Assembly (NCBI GenBank): GCA_030744755.1
Contig: JASLPY010000009.1
Span: 693-64,692 of the forward strand
DNA from: Kiritimatiellia bacterium
GTDB lineage: Bacteria; Verrucomicrobiota; Kiritimatiellia; UBA8416; JADHWI01
Direction of reading: 5' to 3'
Length of the DNA stretch: 64,000 nucleotides
Under the pieces are notes generated by a model. It saw only the letters and a list, made by a program, of their open reading frames with translations, did not search any database and was not told the DNA's origin. This document shows positions 18,030-27,807 of the stretch, piece after piece. The translations under genes and the position numbers were made by a program. Numbering within the stretch: the stretch's first letter is position 1; every line of letters starts with the position of its first letter.

Positions 18030-20972
18030 TTATCGGCGGCTTGCGCATTCTTTCTGTTTCAAGGTGAGCAGGTCGCAAAACGTCTTCAGTTTCTCGGCGA
18101 GATGAGGTCTCCCTGCAAGATTCGTCTTTTCTTCGGGATCATTCTTCAGGTTGTACAGTTCTTCGCCGTCTGGCCATTTTCCATAACGCCAGTCCTGGTT
18201 TCTCAGCGCGTATCCCCTTTGGTCGCCTCGCAATACCACGCTGTAGGCGTATTTCTTTTTCCCCATCCGCTCCGGGTGGCCGAGCAGGGGGCGAATCGAG
18301 ATGCCCTGCAGATGATCCGGTGGTGTCAAGCCGATGAGGTCAACGAGCGTCGGGTAGATATCCACCAGCTCAACCATCGCTTCCGAAGTCGTGCCGCCTT
18401 TGGTCATCCCGGGAACCCGAACGATAAACGGCACTTTGGTCCCGATGTCAAACAGGGTCACCTTGCCCCAGAGAAAATGATCGCCAAGATGATAGCCGTG
18501 ATCGGAGGTAAACACGATGATCGTGTCGTCCCAGTGTCCGCTGTTCTTCAGCGCATCGAAAACGACCTTTAACTGGGCGTCGATGAAAGAGACGCAGGCG
18601 TGGTAGGCCTGCATGTATTCCCGGCGCAGGGCGTCGTTTTCCCTGCCCAGCTCAAACCCGAAAGCCGTGTAGCGTTTTGATTGCGCCGTGGCCGGCATCG
18701 AATCCCAGAGATCGGGACGGTCAGGAGTGTACTGGATCTTGTCCAGCGGATAGAGATCGAAATACCGGTCGGGCGCCAAAAAGGGCACGTGCGGTTTCTG
18801 AATCCCGCAGGCGATAAAGAATGGCTTGTTACCGTGCGCTTCTTCCATCAGCCATCTTGCGACCCGCCGCGCGTTCTTGCCATCTTTGTGCTCCGAATCT
18901 GTCAGCCCGCTTCGCCCGTGTCCCGGCGGTGTTTGCGCATCAAGCCGGGCCGAGACCCGTTTCCGGACCTCAGACCACTTCCTGCGGTTCGCTCTCTCGT
19001 CAATTGAGCCGTGCTCGGCCTCGAACTTCTCGCGGGCCTCACGAACCACCGGCAGCTCATCGTTTTCAAAACGGACGAATGAATGCCACGCGATGTCGCC
19101 GTGTTCGTATTTCGGCGAATGGAATACTTTTCCGACGCTCGCAGTCCAGTAACCCCTTTGTTTAAAGAATTGCGGCATCGAAACAGTGCCAGGTCGTTCT
19201 TTGCGAATGTCGGCCCTGTTGCCGAGGACGCCGGTTGACTCCGGGTAAAGCCCGCTGAGGAACGAAGCCCGCGAGGGGCCGCAGACGGGGTATTGGCAAA
19301 AGGCGTGCCGGAAGACCATGCCCTCGGATGCAAGGTGATCCAGGGCCGGGGTGAGAATGGGTTCATAGCCGGAGGGAGACACGTGCGTATTGAGATCGTC
19401 GCACACGATAAACAGGATGTTCTTCCGGTTGCCCTGTGAGCCCGCCTCTGCTGCTGCCTGCTTCTTCATGCCCGCCGGGACGGCCGCTCCTTTTTCCCAG
19501 CGAAAGGTGTCTCCCTCGATCACCAGGTCACGGCGGGAGTTCAGCTTCTCCCGGGGAGGCGCGAAGTGGCTTGGCGCAGATTTGCGCAGGGCGGCCTTCA
19601 CCCCGGTGTAGGTCTCGTCCGAAGCGAGATTGGTCCATTCGTTCGGATCCTTTCTCAGGTCGTAGAGTTCTTCGCCGGCCTCGCCGTATCGAATATAACG
19701 CCAATCCTGGTTAATGACCGCGTATTCGCCGGGATGCATGTGGGGCAGAAAGACATTCCGGTCTTCTGCCTTGTCTGGCGCGGCCAGGGTCGCAGCGATG
19801 GACTGCCCTTCCAGGCGCTGTTTGGGCATAGGCAGACCGCAAAGTTCAACCAGGGTAGGATACATATCGATCAGGCTCACGGTCACATCGGTTCTGATCC
19901 CCTTTGCGATTCCCGAACCGGCCCAGATAAACGGTACGTTCGAGGTGCGCTCCCAAAGGGTGTGTTTACCCCAGTCCCCCTTCTCCCCGTGATGATACCC
20001 GTGATCACTCCAGAACACGACGATGGTGTTATCAGCGTAAGGACTTTCCATCAGCGCATCGAGCACCCGACCCATCATCGCATCAGCGTAGCTGATGCAA
20101 GCAAGGTAGCCGTGAATCGCGTCCTCCACTGCGCCGAGTTTCTCAAGCTTTTGATGAATCCGTGAACGAGCGGTTTTCATCTTCCGGATCTTCTCCGGAA
20201 GATCCTCGAGATCGTCTTCCTTGTAAGGAGGTCGTTCAACCTTCTTCGGATCATAGAGGTCGAAGTATTTCTGCGGACAGTAATTAGGGAAATGCGGGGC
20301 GTAGATACCGACGGCGAGAAAGAAGGGCTTCTGGTGTTTCCTTTTCAGTTGCTCGACGGCCCAGTTGATCCGGATCGTATCCGCCATCTCCTCCTCTTTC
20401 GCGTTGGGGATCGCGCCCCATTCGAGAAACAAGCCTCCGGCTATTTCCTGCCCCTGGTTATAAATACTCGCAGGGAAAGGATCGGGGAACGGCGTTTCTT
20501 CACTCCACGAATCCAACGGCCATCCGCTTTTCAGCTGCGAAGGATTGCGTAGGAAAAACGTCGTCCAGCTTCTCGTGTCTATCGATCCCGCCGGGTGATG
20601 AAATAGCTTTCCAGCCCCGTAGGTGGCGTAGCCGGCCCGGGCAAAACTCATCTGGAGACCTTCGATCTCCGGATGCCCAACGAAGTAATTCCCGGTTCGG
20701 TAGCATCCGGTCGTCGAGGCAAACTGTCCAGAAAAGATTGCCGCCCGGGACGGCGCACAATAAACACCGGCGGTGTGGGCGTTGATGAAGTTCACGCCGC
20801 GCGCTGCGAGCCGGTCCAGGTTCGGGGTCAGGGCCTTCGGCGTCGTCCCGTGACACCCGATCCAGTCGTTCATGTCGTCGACGGCGAGGAAGAGGACGTT
20901 CGGTCTCTGGTTATCCTCCCCGAGGACCAGGCCGGCACATACAGCGATGAGAACAAGGATGCAGCGTTTCAT
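18030..20972 (-). CDS. Fused double sulfatase (two formylglycine-type domains)
   Basis: A 980-residue polypeptide with two complete sulfatase domains in one frame. The first (about 20-490) has [15 protein letters not shown], the activating motif CAPSR and [20 protein letters not shown]. The second (about 515-980) has [18 protein letters not shown] and [20 protein letters not shown]. Both resemble iduronate-2-sulfatase-type enzymes, and each active-site Cys should become formylglycine. A signal peptide precedes the first domain. The linker is short (about residues 495-512). It lies 1 base before the GH99-like gene. The weak ribosome site at 20972 leaves a small doubt about the exact start. Confidence 0.92.
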   Translation of the reverse strand: MKRCILVLIAVCAGLVLGEDNQRPNVLFLAVDDMNDWIGCHGTTPKALTPNLDRLAARGVNFINAHTAGVYCAPSRAAIFSGQFASTTGCYRTGNYFVGHPEIEGLQMSFARAGYATYGAGKLFHHPAGSIDTRSWTTFFLRNPSQLKSGWPLDSWSEETPFPDPFPASIYNQGQEIAGGLFLEWGAIPNAKEEEMADTIRINWAVEQLKRKHQKPFFLAVGIYAPHFPNYCPQKYFDLYDPKKVERPPYKEDDLEDLPEKIRKMKTARSRIHQKLEKLGAVEDAIHGYLACISYADAMMGRVLDALMESPYADNTIVVFWSDHGYHHGEKGDWGKHTLWERTSNVPFIWAGSGIAKGIRTDVTVSLIDMYPTLVELCGLPMPKQRLEGQSIAATLAAPDKAEDRNVFLPHMHPGEYAVINQDWRYIRYGEAGEELYDLRKDPNEWTNLASDETYTGVKAALRKSAPSHFAPPREKLNSRRDLVIEGDTFRWEKGAAVPAGMKKQAAAEAGSQGNRKNILFIVCDDLNTHVSPSGYEPILTPALDHLASEGMVFRHAFCQYPVCGPSRASFLSGLYPESTGVLGNRADIRKERPGTVSMPQFFKQRGYWTASVGKVFHSPKYEHGDIAWHSFVRFENDELPVVREAREKFEAEHGSIDERANRRKWSEVRKRVSARLDAQTPPGHGRSGLTDSEHKDGKNARRVARWLMEEAHGNKPFFIACGIQKPHVPFLAPDRYFDLYPLDKIQYTPDRPDLWDSMPATAQSKRYTAFGFELGRENDALRREYMQAYHACVSFIDAQLKVVFDALKNSGHWDDTIIVFTSDHGYHLGDHFLWGKVTLFDIGTKVPFIVRVPGMTKGGTTSEAMVELVDIYPTLVDLIGLTPPDHLQGISIRPLLGHPERMGKKKYAYSVVLRGDQRGYALRNQDWRYGKWPDGEELYNLKNDPEEKTNLAGRPHLAEKLKTFCDLLTLKQKECASRR

Positions 20973-21038
20973 GTTGCGCTTGTTCTACAAACATTCCTTG
21001 AGCACATCAACCTGCTTCCGCTTCTTTCTTCCCTCATT

Positions 21039-21482
21039 CTATAAGGATACTTCTGCCATCCAGTTCCCATGAACATTACAGTTCTCTATGGCGGTGATTG
21101 TACCTGATGAGGCATTCAGATGAAGAGCTGCCGCGGGATGACATACTCCCGGAGAAAGCCAGACACGCGAAATGAAATTACGATCAAGATAGTAATCAAT
21201 ATACCTGATGTAATGATCATCCTGCATTACGTGCTCAATCTCTCCAACCTTAACGTGAACATCAGTGCATACGCCCCCAGGAATAAGACCGCATTCCTTG
21301 ACAACTGTAATCGTTGGAATGTGCTTCTTTTCCGCCTCGGTAAGCTCCGCAGAATTAGCAGGGCTGTTTATAGCAGCGGCGTCTTCCTCAAATGCCTCCA
21401 GCACTGAATTGCATACGAGACAACTGACAGGTGGATCATCGAACTCGATATGACCACATCCCTCACACACATAAGTTTTCAT
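21039..21482 (-). CDS. Desulfoferrodoxin-like superoxide reductase
   Basis: The protein has 147 residues in two parts. The N-terminal rubredoxin-like knuckle holds Cys6, Cys9, Cys21 and Cys24 (CEGCG and CLVC). The superoxide-reductase domain has KKHIP, then GEIEHVMQDDHYI (His ligands) and CNVHGNW (Cys and His ligands near the end). It would reduce superoxide to peroxide without making oxygen, a trait of anaerobes. Two deviations stand out: KKHIP where EKHVP is usual, and HVM where HPM is usual. The start at 21482 follows GGAGG; an earlier ATG at 21497 lacks a good site. Confidence 0.85.
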   Translation of the reverse strand: MKTYVCEGCGHIEFDDPPVSCLVCNSVLEAFEEDAAAINSPANSAELTEAEKKHIPTITVVKECGLIPGGVCTDVHVKVGEIEHVMQDDHYIRYIDYYLDRNFISRVWLSPGVCHPAAALHLNASSGTITAIENCNVHGNWMAEVSL

Positions 21483-22028
21483 TCTACCGCCCTCCATGTT
21501 GATGCAGTTTGCTGAATAATCATAATCTACGTATCAGTTCTCGAGATTATTCTGTTCCTGTTCATTGCTTAGCACGATTCGATTATAGATACAATAAGGT
21601 GCAGTTGTCTGCTCTATTTCGCCACAAAAAGAATGGGTAGATGCGGGTAGTTGAAAGGCATTATCGAGAGCCGTCTGAATCCTCACGGATTCAGCTACGG
21701 GAAAGTAACGAAAGTAGCTGGATTCGTTAGAATTCAGACATCTCGCCGCAGGACGGCTGATTTGGGCAACAGGCCGTTAGAAAGAGACCCCACCCCCCTG
21801 ACAATTCTCCTCCTCATTCCCTTTCGTGTCTTTCGTAGTTCGCATCTCGTATCCCACACCTCGCACTTTCTTGCGCATTCTTTCCGGCCAAATCCCTACT
21901 GCACAACCGCTTCCCATGGCGCAGCCACGATAATTCATGATGCTTGCAATGACAGTCTCTCAAGACCATCATATTGTAGAGTTGCCGGCATGTAGGGCCG
22001 GTGACAGATGTTTACGGGAGGTGGATAA
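21483..22028. other. Divergent intergenic region, about 550 bases
   Basis: Between the superoxide reductase and the LOG gene I see no coding region. There is a small hairpin CTGAATCC-tcac-GGATTCAG at 21675-21694. Promoters for both divergent genes should lie here but none is clear enough to call. Confidence 0.5.
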
Positions 22029-22685
22029 ATGATAGATGCCGTAACTGCGGATTTGTCCGAAGAAATGCAGAAGGACCATTTTCGCGTCAGCATTTTTGGT
22101 TCAGCCCAGACTTCCAAAGGCGATGAGCTTTATTGCGATGTTTACGAGCTGGCAAAGCAGATCGGCAACCTGGGATTTGATATCGTGACCGGCGGTGGCC
22201 CGGGCCTTATGGAGGCAGCCAACGCGGGACACCAGGCCGGTGCGAAGGACAACGAGGCACGGTCCATCGGCCTGACCATCAAACTTCCGTTCGAAGCGGT
22301 TCCTAACAAACACCTGGACATTAAACAGGACTTCGATCGTTTCTCCAATCGTCTGGACACATTCATGGTCCTGTCCCAGGTCTGCATAGTCACGCCCGGT
22401 GGAGTTGGAACGTGTCTGGAGTTTTTCTATTCCTGGCAGCTGACGCAGGTGAATCACATCTGCAACATACCGATCATTCTGTACGGTGACTTGTGGCCCG
22501 GACTCGTGAAGTGGCTGGAGGAGTTTCCGCTCAAACGTGGGTTGATCGGATCGCATGACATGGACAGCCTACTGATGGCCGACAACGATGACGTGGTAAT
22601 TCGAAAGATCACACAGCTGCACGAGATCTATCTCCGGGAAGGCGACAACTTCTGCCTCAACTTCAAGAAGTACAAGATAGACTGA
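22029..22685 (+). CDS. LOG family protein (lysine-decarboxylase-like Rossmann fold)
   Basis: The protein has 218 residues with the LOG-family signature GGGPGLMEAANAG near residue 54 and PGGVGTCLEFFYSWQ near residue 122. Cytokinin-type LOG proteins and many bacterial relatives hydrolyse nucleoside monophosphates to a base and ribose phosphate; the bacterial substrate is often unknown. The usual PGGxGTxEE is altered to PGGVGTCLE, which keeps one Glu. GGAGG seven bases before ATG fixes the start. No neighbour shares its strand. Confidence 0.88.
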   Translation: MIDAVTADLSEEMQKDHFRVSIFGSAQTSKGDELYCDVYELAKQIGNLGFDIVTGGGPGLMEAANAGHQAGAKDNEARSIGLTIKLPFEAVPNKHLDIKQDFDRFSNRLDTFMVLSQVCIVTPGGVGTCLEFFYSWQLTQVNHICNIPIILYGDLWPGLVKWLEEFPLKRGLIGSHDMDSLLMADNDDVVIRKITQLHEIYLREGDNFCLNFKKYKID

Positions 22686-22814
22686 GCCCGCCATTCGCTG
22701 CCTTGCACCAGTTGCAGTGAAGGTCTGTTACGCATTAAAGTATTGAGATCCTGAATGAGCTAATGACCTCCACGTGCCCACGTACATACAACGGCTTAGC
22801 CGCGATATGTAACG

Positions 22815-23393
22815 CTACCGGATGATCAGCAGCTGACCGGCCCGGCCGGCTATTCTCAGCTTGCCGGGGCCACTGAAATACGCAGGACGCGATGCGTCCG
22901 CGCCATATGTGCCGGCTCCGTACTCGATGCCGCTCAGGTACAGACTCCCTATGACGTCGATACCATTGAATCTCAGATCCATCTTGGTGTCCGCGGCCAG
23001 GGGGACGTTGATATCCACATTCTTGCCCTCCGCAAGGTTGGTGATCGTGATCGTTCCGCCGCTGGCGAGGGTCAGGTCATTGGTGCCCGTTTGCGTCAAG
23101 GTCCAGCCTGCGGCTGAACTTGCGTCCGTGTCCCCGAATGTCAGGTTGCCAATCGTTCGGGCTGTATCAACGGCTACCGTAAGCTCAGTCGAAATGTCGA
23201 TGGTGCTAAAGTCGGCCGTGTTGCCCGGGCCATCAGCGATTATACCGCCGCTCCAGCTATTGAGATTGCTCCAGCTGCCCGACGCATCGTTAGTCCATGT
23301 TCCACTGTCCGCCACGGCAAATCCCGACAGGGTTAGAAGCGTGGCCATGAGGGGATACAGAGCCGGAAGCAGAACCGTTCGTTTGAGTTCCAT
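22815..23393 (-). CDS. Secreted beta-strand-repeat protein, internally shortened
   Basis: This 192-residue protein has a signal peptide and begins like long PVC surface proteins with autotransporter-type beta-strand repeats (GTWTNDASGSWSNLNSW, then NTADFSTIDIS, then TIGNLTFGDTD). It then jumps to a C-terminal stretch typical of the end of such proteins (AGTYGADASRPAYFSGPGKLRI). Members are normally several times longer, so I read this as a natural internal deletion or a minimal member. AAGGA before the start is good. Function unknown; surface adhesion is typical for the fold. Confidence 0.65.
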   Translation of the reverse strand: MELKRTVLLPALYPLMATLLTLSGFAVADSGTWTNDASGSWSNLNSWSGGIIADGPGNTADFSTIDISTELTVAVDTARTIGNLTFGDTDASSAAGWTLTQTGTNDLTLASGGTITITNLAEGKNVDINVPLAADTKMDLRFNGIDVIGSLYLSGIEYGAGTYGADASRPAYFSGPGKLRIAGRAGQLLIIR

Positions 23394-23769
23394 GAATTCC
23401 TTTCTTCACAATCCCGAAGCACCAATCCTGGAGATGCAACCCCATCCATCCATCCCAGTGATTGCGCCCTAAATAGGCTAGCGCAGGTTTGATGAATCGG
23501 AAAGGAAAACCCCATGCCATGTCATGACATACATGAGTCGAAAACTCCGGTTCGTGGCCACATACGACACCGCCGGCATCACCTCACAGGTGAGAATGCT
23601 CCTTTACCGGTTAATAATGCCGGGGAAGGAGCATTTACTACAGTGGGGAGAGACCGTTGAGTCAGAATAAGGAGTATCTATTGTTTGAGGGTCTGCGCAG
23701 ATTGTCCTAAAGTCTGGAGTCTAGGAGCGTCCCTGGTCTCTGCAGGGGATGAACAATACAGGATATCAA
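23394..23769. other. Intergenic region with inverted repeat
   Basis: Holds the inverted repeat at 23595-23635 followed by one copy of the GCATTTAC..CAGTGG motif. No gene is apparent. Confidence 0.5.
23595..23635. repeat. Inverted repeat, perfect 10-bp arms
   Basis: AATGCTCCTT (23595-23604) pairs with AAGGAGCATT (23626-23635); the loop itself contains ACCGG and CCGGG which extend the fold. The second arm runs into GCATTTACTACAGTGG, a motif seen in related form near 27613 and 36149. Confidence 0.6.
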
Positions 23770-24522
23770 ATGGATCTTGCTGAGCTTAAAGAACGCATTG
23801 CGAAATCGTCGTGGGTCGTGGGTTTCACCGGTGCCGGGATTTCCACCGAATCGGGGATCTCCGACTATCGGGGCAAGGGCGGCGTCTGGACACAATACCG
23901 CGTAGTGACTCTTCAGGAATTCCTGGCAACGGCCGGCGGCCGCTGCGAATACTGGCGCAGGAAAGCTGCTTTGTGGCCTTCCATCCAGGATGCGAAACCC
24001 AACGAGGGCCACTGCGCGTTTGCCGCACTCCATCGACAGGGAAAGCTTGCGGGGCTGATCACGCAGAACATCGACGACCTTCACCGCAAGGCGGGCGTGC
24101 CCCCTGACAGAATTATCGAATTGCACGGAAACACGACGCGTGCCGCTTGCCTTGAGTGTGGTTACTCGGTCCCGACCCAGGAGGCCATGGACGAGTTCGA
24201 ACGCACTCAAGAGCCACCCAAATGTGCAAAGTGTGGGGGATGGATGAAGCCTGCGACCATATCGTTCGGTCAATCCATGCCTGAAGCTGAAATGAGAACA
24301 GCGGCAGAGTTATGCAAGAACGCAGATCTGTTCATTGCCGCCGGATCCTCCCTTGCCGTGCAACCTGCGGCCAGCCTGCCGGTGCTTGCAAAGCGGAATG
24401 GAGCCTTCCTGATCATCATCAATCGCAACGAAACCGCTTTGGACGATATTGCTGATGCACTCGTGCGGGGCGAGACAGGTCGAATCCTGCCCGAGCTTTG
24501 CTCTGCGCCGTCAAGGAGCTGA
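23770..24522 (+). CDS. Sir2-family NAD-dependent protein deacylase
   Basis: A 250-residue sirtuin. Signatures are GFTGAGISTESGISDYRG, TQNIDDLHRKAG (NAD pocket), the catalytic His in LHGNT, and a zinc ribbon with CLECG and CAKCGG. The end has AAGSSLAVQPAASLP. It removes acyl groups from lysines using NAD. The family often has ARG-X-ALA residues for desuccinylation that I cannot confirm here. The start at 23770 has AGGA six bases upstream; an in-frame ATG at 23749 adds seven unconserved residues and has no good site. Confidence 0.92.
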   Translation: MDLAELKERIAKSSWVVGFTGAGISTESGISDYRGKGGVWTQYRVVTLQEFLATAGGRCEYWRRKAALWPSIQDAKPNEGHCAFAALHRQGKLAGLITQNIDDLHRKAGVPPDRIIELHGNTTRAACLECGYSVPTQEAMDEFERTQEPPKCAKCGGWMKPATISFGQSMPEAEMRTAAELCKNADLFIAAGSSLAVQPAASLPVLAKRNGAFLIIINRNETALDDIADALVRGETGRILPELCSAPSRS

Positions 24523-24693
24523 TAGAGAGGCCGAGAACAGAACGCGTAGCAACAATCTACCCTATGAAGATGGTGGTGCCGACGCTCCATAAGACTCGGC
24601 ATCTGCCAGTATGGGCGCAAGGTCAAGAACCCAGACCGATATGGCGTCTAGAATAAGTAATGAACCGTAGTACTTCAAACAAGGATGCGTCGC

Positions 24694-26112
24694 ATGGAAG
24701 CTAAATCTGTAGTAATCACGTCTTTTGCTCTTGCCCTCTTTTGCTCCGGCAATGTCATAGCAAAGCCTCCGCTAGTAACTCCGAAGCAAACCCCTGTCAT
24801 GGGAGAGCTGGATCCATATCTCCTCGATACTCTATATAAGACAGAAGATAACGACACGGGACTCGGCAGTATAATAGACGAGGACCGCTTCAAGGAACTG
24901 GTTGCCAAGCATGATCTGAAGCTGTTCGGCGGACCAATGCTCGGATGCGTCACAGATACAAGCGCGCGGTTCTGGGTTCGCACCCCGGGCCCGGCAAAAT
25001 TGCAGGTTATTGCCGGGAACTTGAAAAGCGACACAGTCGAAACCGGGCCTGGGGGAGATTTTGCTGCGCTCATGGACCTCGATGGACTTAAACCACTGAC
25101 TTCATATAAGTATGACATCATTGTTGACGGCAAAAGCGTCTTTGGTGAGAAGCTGCCTGAGTTTCGCACATATCCTTCTAAAGGCCAGGAAGCCAAGTTC
25201 AATGTAGGTTTCGGCGGAGGCGCCCGTTACAATCCGCAGAAGGAAGAGATGTGGGACGTCATCTCATCATATTCACCTGACGCATTTCTGTTTCTGGGCG
25301 ACAATGTCTATATCGACCTGCCCGACTCCAGGACGAAGCAGCGGGTCCATTACTATCGTCGCCAGCTCCGCCCGGAGTACCAGCGCCTGACGGCCTCAAC
25401 AGCCATCTACGCTATTTACGACGATCATGATCTGGGCAAGGACGATTGCAAAGGCGGCCCCGCCCTTTTCGAACCCGAATGGAAGTTTCTTGCATGGAAG
25501 GTGTTCAAGGAAAACTGGAACAATCCCTACTACGGCGGAGGCGTGAAACTTCCCGGCTGCTGGTTCGATTTTTCGATCGGAGATGTCGATTTCTTCATGG
25601 TCGACAACCGCTACTACCGGGCATTCCAAGACGAGACCATGCTCGGCCCGGACCAGAAGAAATGGCTGCTTACGAAACTCAAGGAATCGAAAGCCACATT
25701 TAAGGTCATCGCATCCGGCGTATTGTGGACAGAACATGCAGACAAGGGCGGCAGAGATTCATGGTGGGGGGTGCCGAAAGAACGAGAGGAAATCTTCTCG
25801 CTTATCGACAAGGAAAAGATCGGAGGGGTTATCCTTCTTTCTGCCGACAGGCATCGGACGGAAGTCTATAAGATCAAGAGACCGAACGGATATGATCTTT
25901 ACGAGTTCGAGACGTCAAAACTGACCAACAACCATACGCATCCCACAAAGCCGAAAGCCCTCTTCTCCTATAACAAGGGTAACTATTTCGGGCTATTGAC
26001 TTTCGACCTTACGAAAGAGGATCCCGAAATGACGTTCCAGTGCGTTACTATGGAAAAAGAGAGTGTCTACAAGCTGACCCTCAAACGCAGCCAACTCGAG
26101 GCCAAACGATAA
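24694..26112 (+). CDS. PhoD-like alkaline phosphatase/phosphodiesterase
   Basis: The protein has 472 residues with a signal peptide (VVITSFALALFCSGNVIA). An N-terminal fibronectin-like sandwich holds CVTDTSARFWVRTPGPA. The metallophosphatase domain shows FLGDNVYID (metal Asp/Asn), YDDHDLG (metal His region) and SADRHRTEVY. PhoD enzymes hydrolyse phosphomono- and diesters outside the cell, with iron and calcium as metals. AAGGA eight bases before 24694 favours this ATG over the one at 24685. It is followed after 16 bases by a sulfatase, so the two probably form an operon of secreted ester hydrolases. Confidence 0.9.
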   Translation: MEAKSVVITSFALALFCSGNVIAKPPLVTPKQTPVMGELDPYLLDTLYKTEDNDTGLGSIIDEDRFKELVAKHDLKLFGGPMLGCVTDTSARFWVRTPGPAKLQVIAGNLKSDTVETGPGGDFAALMDLDGLKPLTSYKYDIIVDGKSVFGEKLPEFRTYPSKGQEAKFNVGFGGGARYNPQKEEMWDVISSYSPDAFLFLGDNVYIDLPDSRTKQRVHYYRRQLRPEYQRLTASTAIYAIYDDHDLGKDDCKGGPALFEPEWKFLAWKVFKENWNNPYYGGGVKLPGCWFDFSIGDVDFFMVDNRYYRAFQDETMLGPDQKKWLLTKLKESKATFKVIASGVLWTEHADKGGRDSWWGVPKEREEIFSLIDKEKIGGVILLSADRHRTEVYKIKRPNGYDLYEFETSKLTNNHTHPTKPKALFSYNKGNYFGLLTFDLTKEDPEMTFQCVTMEKESVYKLTLKRSQLEAKR

Positions 26113-26128
26113 GGAAGAAAAGATCACA

Positions 26129-27583
26129 ATGACAAATCGAAGAGATTTTCTCAAAGGCATCGGCCTTGCATCCGCAGGGCTGATTGCTCGCGGACTACCT
26201 TCCAGTGCTGCCGTCTCAGCGGACAGACCAAACATTGTTCTGATCATGACTGACGATCAGGGTTGGGGCCAGACCGGCTACTACAACCATCCTGTACTGA
26301 AGACTCCAAACCTTGACGCCATGGCGGCAAACGGACTGCGCTTCGACAGGTTCTATGCAGGTGCTCCGGTATGCTCCCCTACCCGTGCGACCGTCCTCAC
26401 CGGCCGCGCAAACGACAGGACAGGTGTTCCGTCGCACGGCCATGCTCTTCGCCTTCAAGAGAAGACGTTGCCTGCAGCCCTGAAAGCGGCCGGTTATGCA
26501 ACAGGACATTTCGGTAAATGGCACCTTAACGCACTACGCGGCCCGGGCGTGCCTGTACTTGCCGAGGACTCACACAATCCCGGTGCTTTCGGTTTTGATG
26601 AATGGCTCACGGTAACGAACTTCTTCGACATGAATCCGATCATGAGCCGCAAGGGCAAGTTCGAGGAGTTTAACGGCGACTCTTCTGCAATCATCGTAAA
26701 TGAAGCGCTGAAATTCATGACCGATGCAAACGGACAGGACAAACCGTTCCTTGCCGTCATATGGGACGGGTCACCCCATGTTCCCTGGAAGGCAAGCGAA
26801 GAAGACAAGAGGCCTTTCAAAGAGCTGGGTGAGGCCAGCCAGAATCATTACGGCGAACTTGCAGCCTTTGACCGCAGCGTTGGTGTCCTGCGCAAAGCCC
26901 TGCTCGACCTGGGCATAGCAGACAACACAATCGTGTGGTTCTGCAGCGATAACGGCGGCCTTGGAGTCAAACCCGGTTCAGTGGGCGGACTGCGCGGTCT
27001 TAAGGGTTCGGTCTATGAAGGCGGATTGCGCGTACCGGGTATCATCGAATGGCCCGCAACCATAAAGCCGCGGATCACAGAATATCCCGCTTCAACTATG
27101 GATATCTTCCCTACTATTGCTGACATCCTGGATCTGCCGGGATCCGTATTCGTCAAGCCGGTCGACGGCATCAGCCTGACCTCGTTGTTCAAGAAGAATC
27201 CGGGCAAGCGCGCGAAGCCCATCCCGTTCCGATTCCGCAGCAAAGGAGCTCTTGTCGACAACGATTACAAGCTGATTGCCATCGGCCATGAACGAAACCC
27301 GAAGTACGAGCTGTACAATCTGAAAAGCGACAAAGCTGAAGCCAACGATCTTTCAAAGACGGAAAGCGAGATATTCGATAGGATGAAATCTGAATTCATA
27401 AGGTGGAGTGCGAGTGTTGATGACAGTGTAAAGGGCAAGGACTACCCTGCAGGCAGAGTCCTCGACAACAATCCTGAATCACATTTCTGGACGGGCGACA
27501 AGCGGTACGAGCCATATTTCAAGGAATGGAGCAAACGCCCTGAATATAAGGACAGATTGAAGAAACACAGCAAACAACAGTAG
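26129..27583 (+). CDS. Sulfatase with Tat signal (arylsulfatase A-like)
   Basis: This 484-residue protein starts with a twin-arginine signal (NRRDFLKGIGLASAGLIARG). The sulfatase domain has RPNIVLIMTDDQGWGQTG and the activating motif CSPTR, where Cys becomes formylglycine. FGKWHLN and CSDNGGLG follow as in arylsulfatase A-type enzymes. The Tat signal implies export in folded form, perhaps after maturation in the cytoplasm. It follows the PhoD gene by 16 bases. The substrate is not readable. Confidence 0.93.
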   Translation: MTNRRDFLKGIGLASAGLIARGLPSSAAVSADRPNIVLIMTDDQGWGQTGYYNHPVLKTPNLDAMAANGLRFDRFYAGAPVCSPTRATVLTGRANDRTGVPSHGHALRLQEKTLPAALKAAGYATGHFGKWHLNALRGPGVPVLAEDSHNPGAFGFDEWLTVTNFFDMNPIMSRKGKFEEFNGDSSAIIVNEALKFMTDANGQDKPFLAVIWDGSPHVPWKASEEDKRPFKELGEASQNHYGELAAFDRSVGVLRKALLDLGIADNTIVWFCSDNGGLGVKPGSVGGLRGLKGSVYEGGLRVPGIIEWPATIKPRITEYPASTMDIFPTIADILDLPGSVFVKPVDGISLTSLFKKNPGKRAKPIPFRFRSKGALVDNDYKLIAIGHERNPKYELYNLKSDKAEANDLSKTESEIFDRMKSEFIRWSASVDDSVKGKDYPAGRVLDNNPESHFWTGDKRYEPYFKEWSKRPEYKDRLKKHSKQQ

Positions 27584-27682
27584 TGGTGCGTGATTCAAGA
27601 GGATCATGAATGAGCATTTACCGCAGTGGCCCGTTTCAGATCCTATCAAGCCTTAAAACCTTGAGTATCGAGATGAACCGTG

Positions 27683-27734
27683 TGTGTGGGTAAACAAAAC
27701 ATCACACCTCTGATTCACCCCGCTAGCATTGACC
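27683..27734 (+). repeat. Fragment of dispersed repeat family (copy D)
   Basis: GTGGGTAAACAAAAC, then TGATTCACCCCG, matches the right-hand part of the element at 32451 and 35899. About 70 bases before it is a GCATTTACCGCAGTGG motif, like the one beside copy B. Confidence 0.5.
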
Positions 27735-27807
27735 AGAACGACAGGGGGAATAGCTCTGGATAGGACATGCAGCGCCGAAGAATCGGCGAAGTGGCAGCGG
27801 TCCATGT

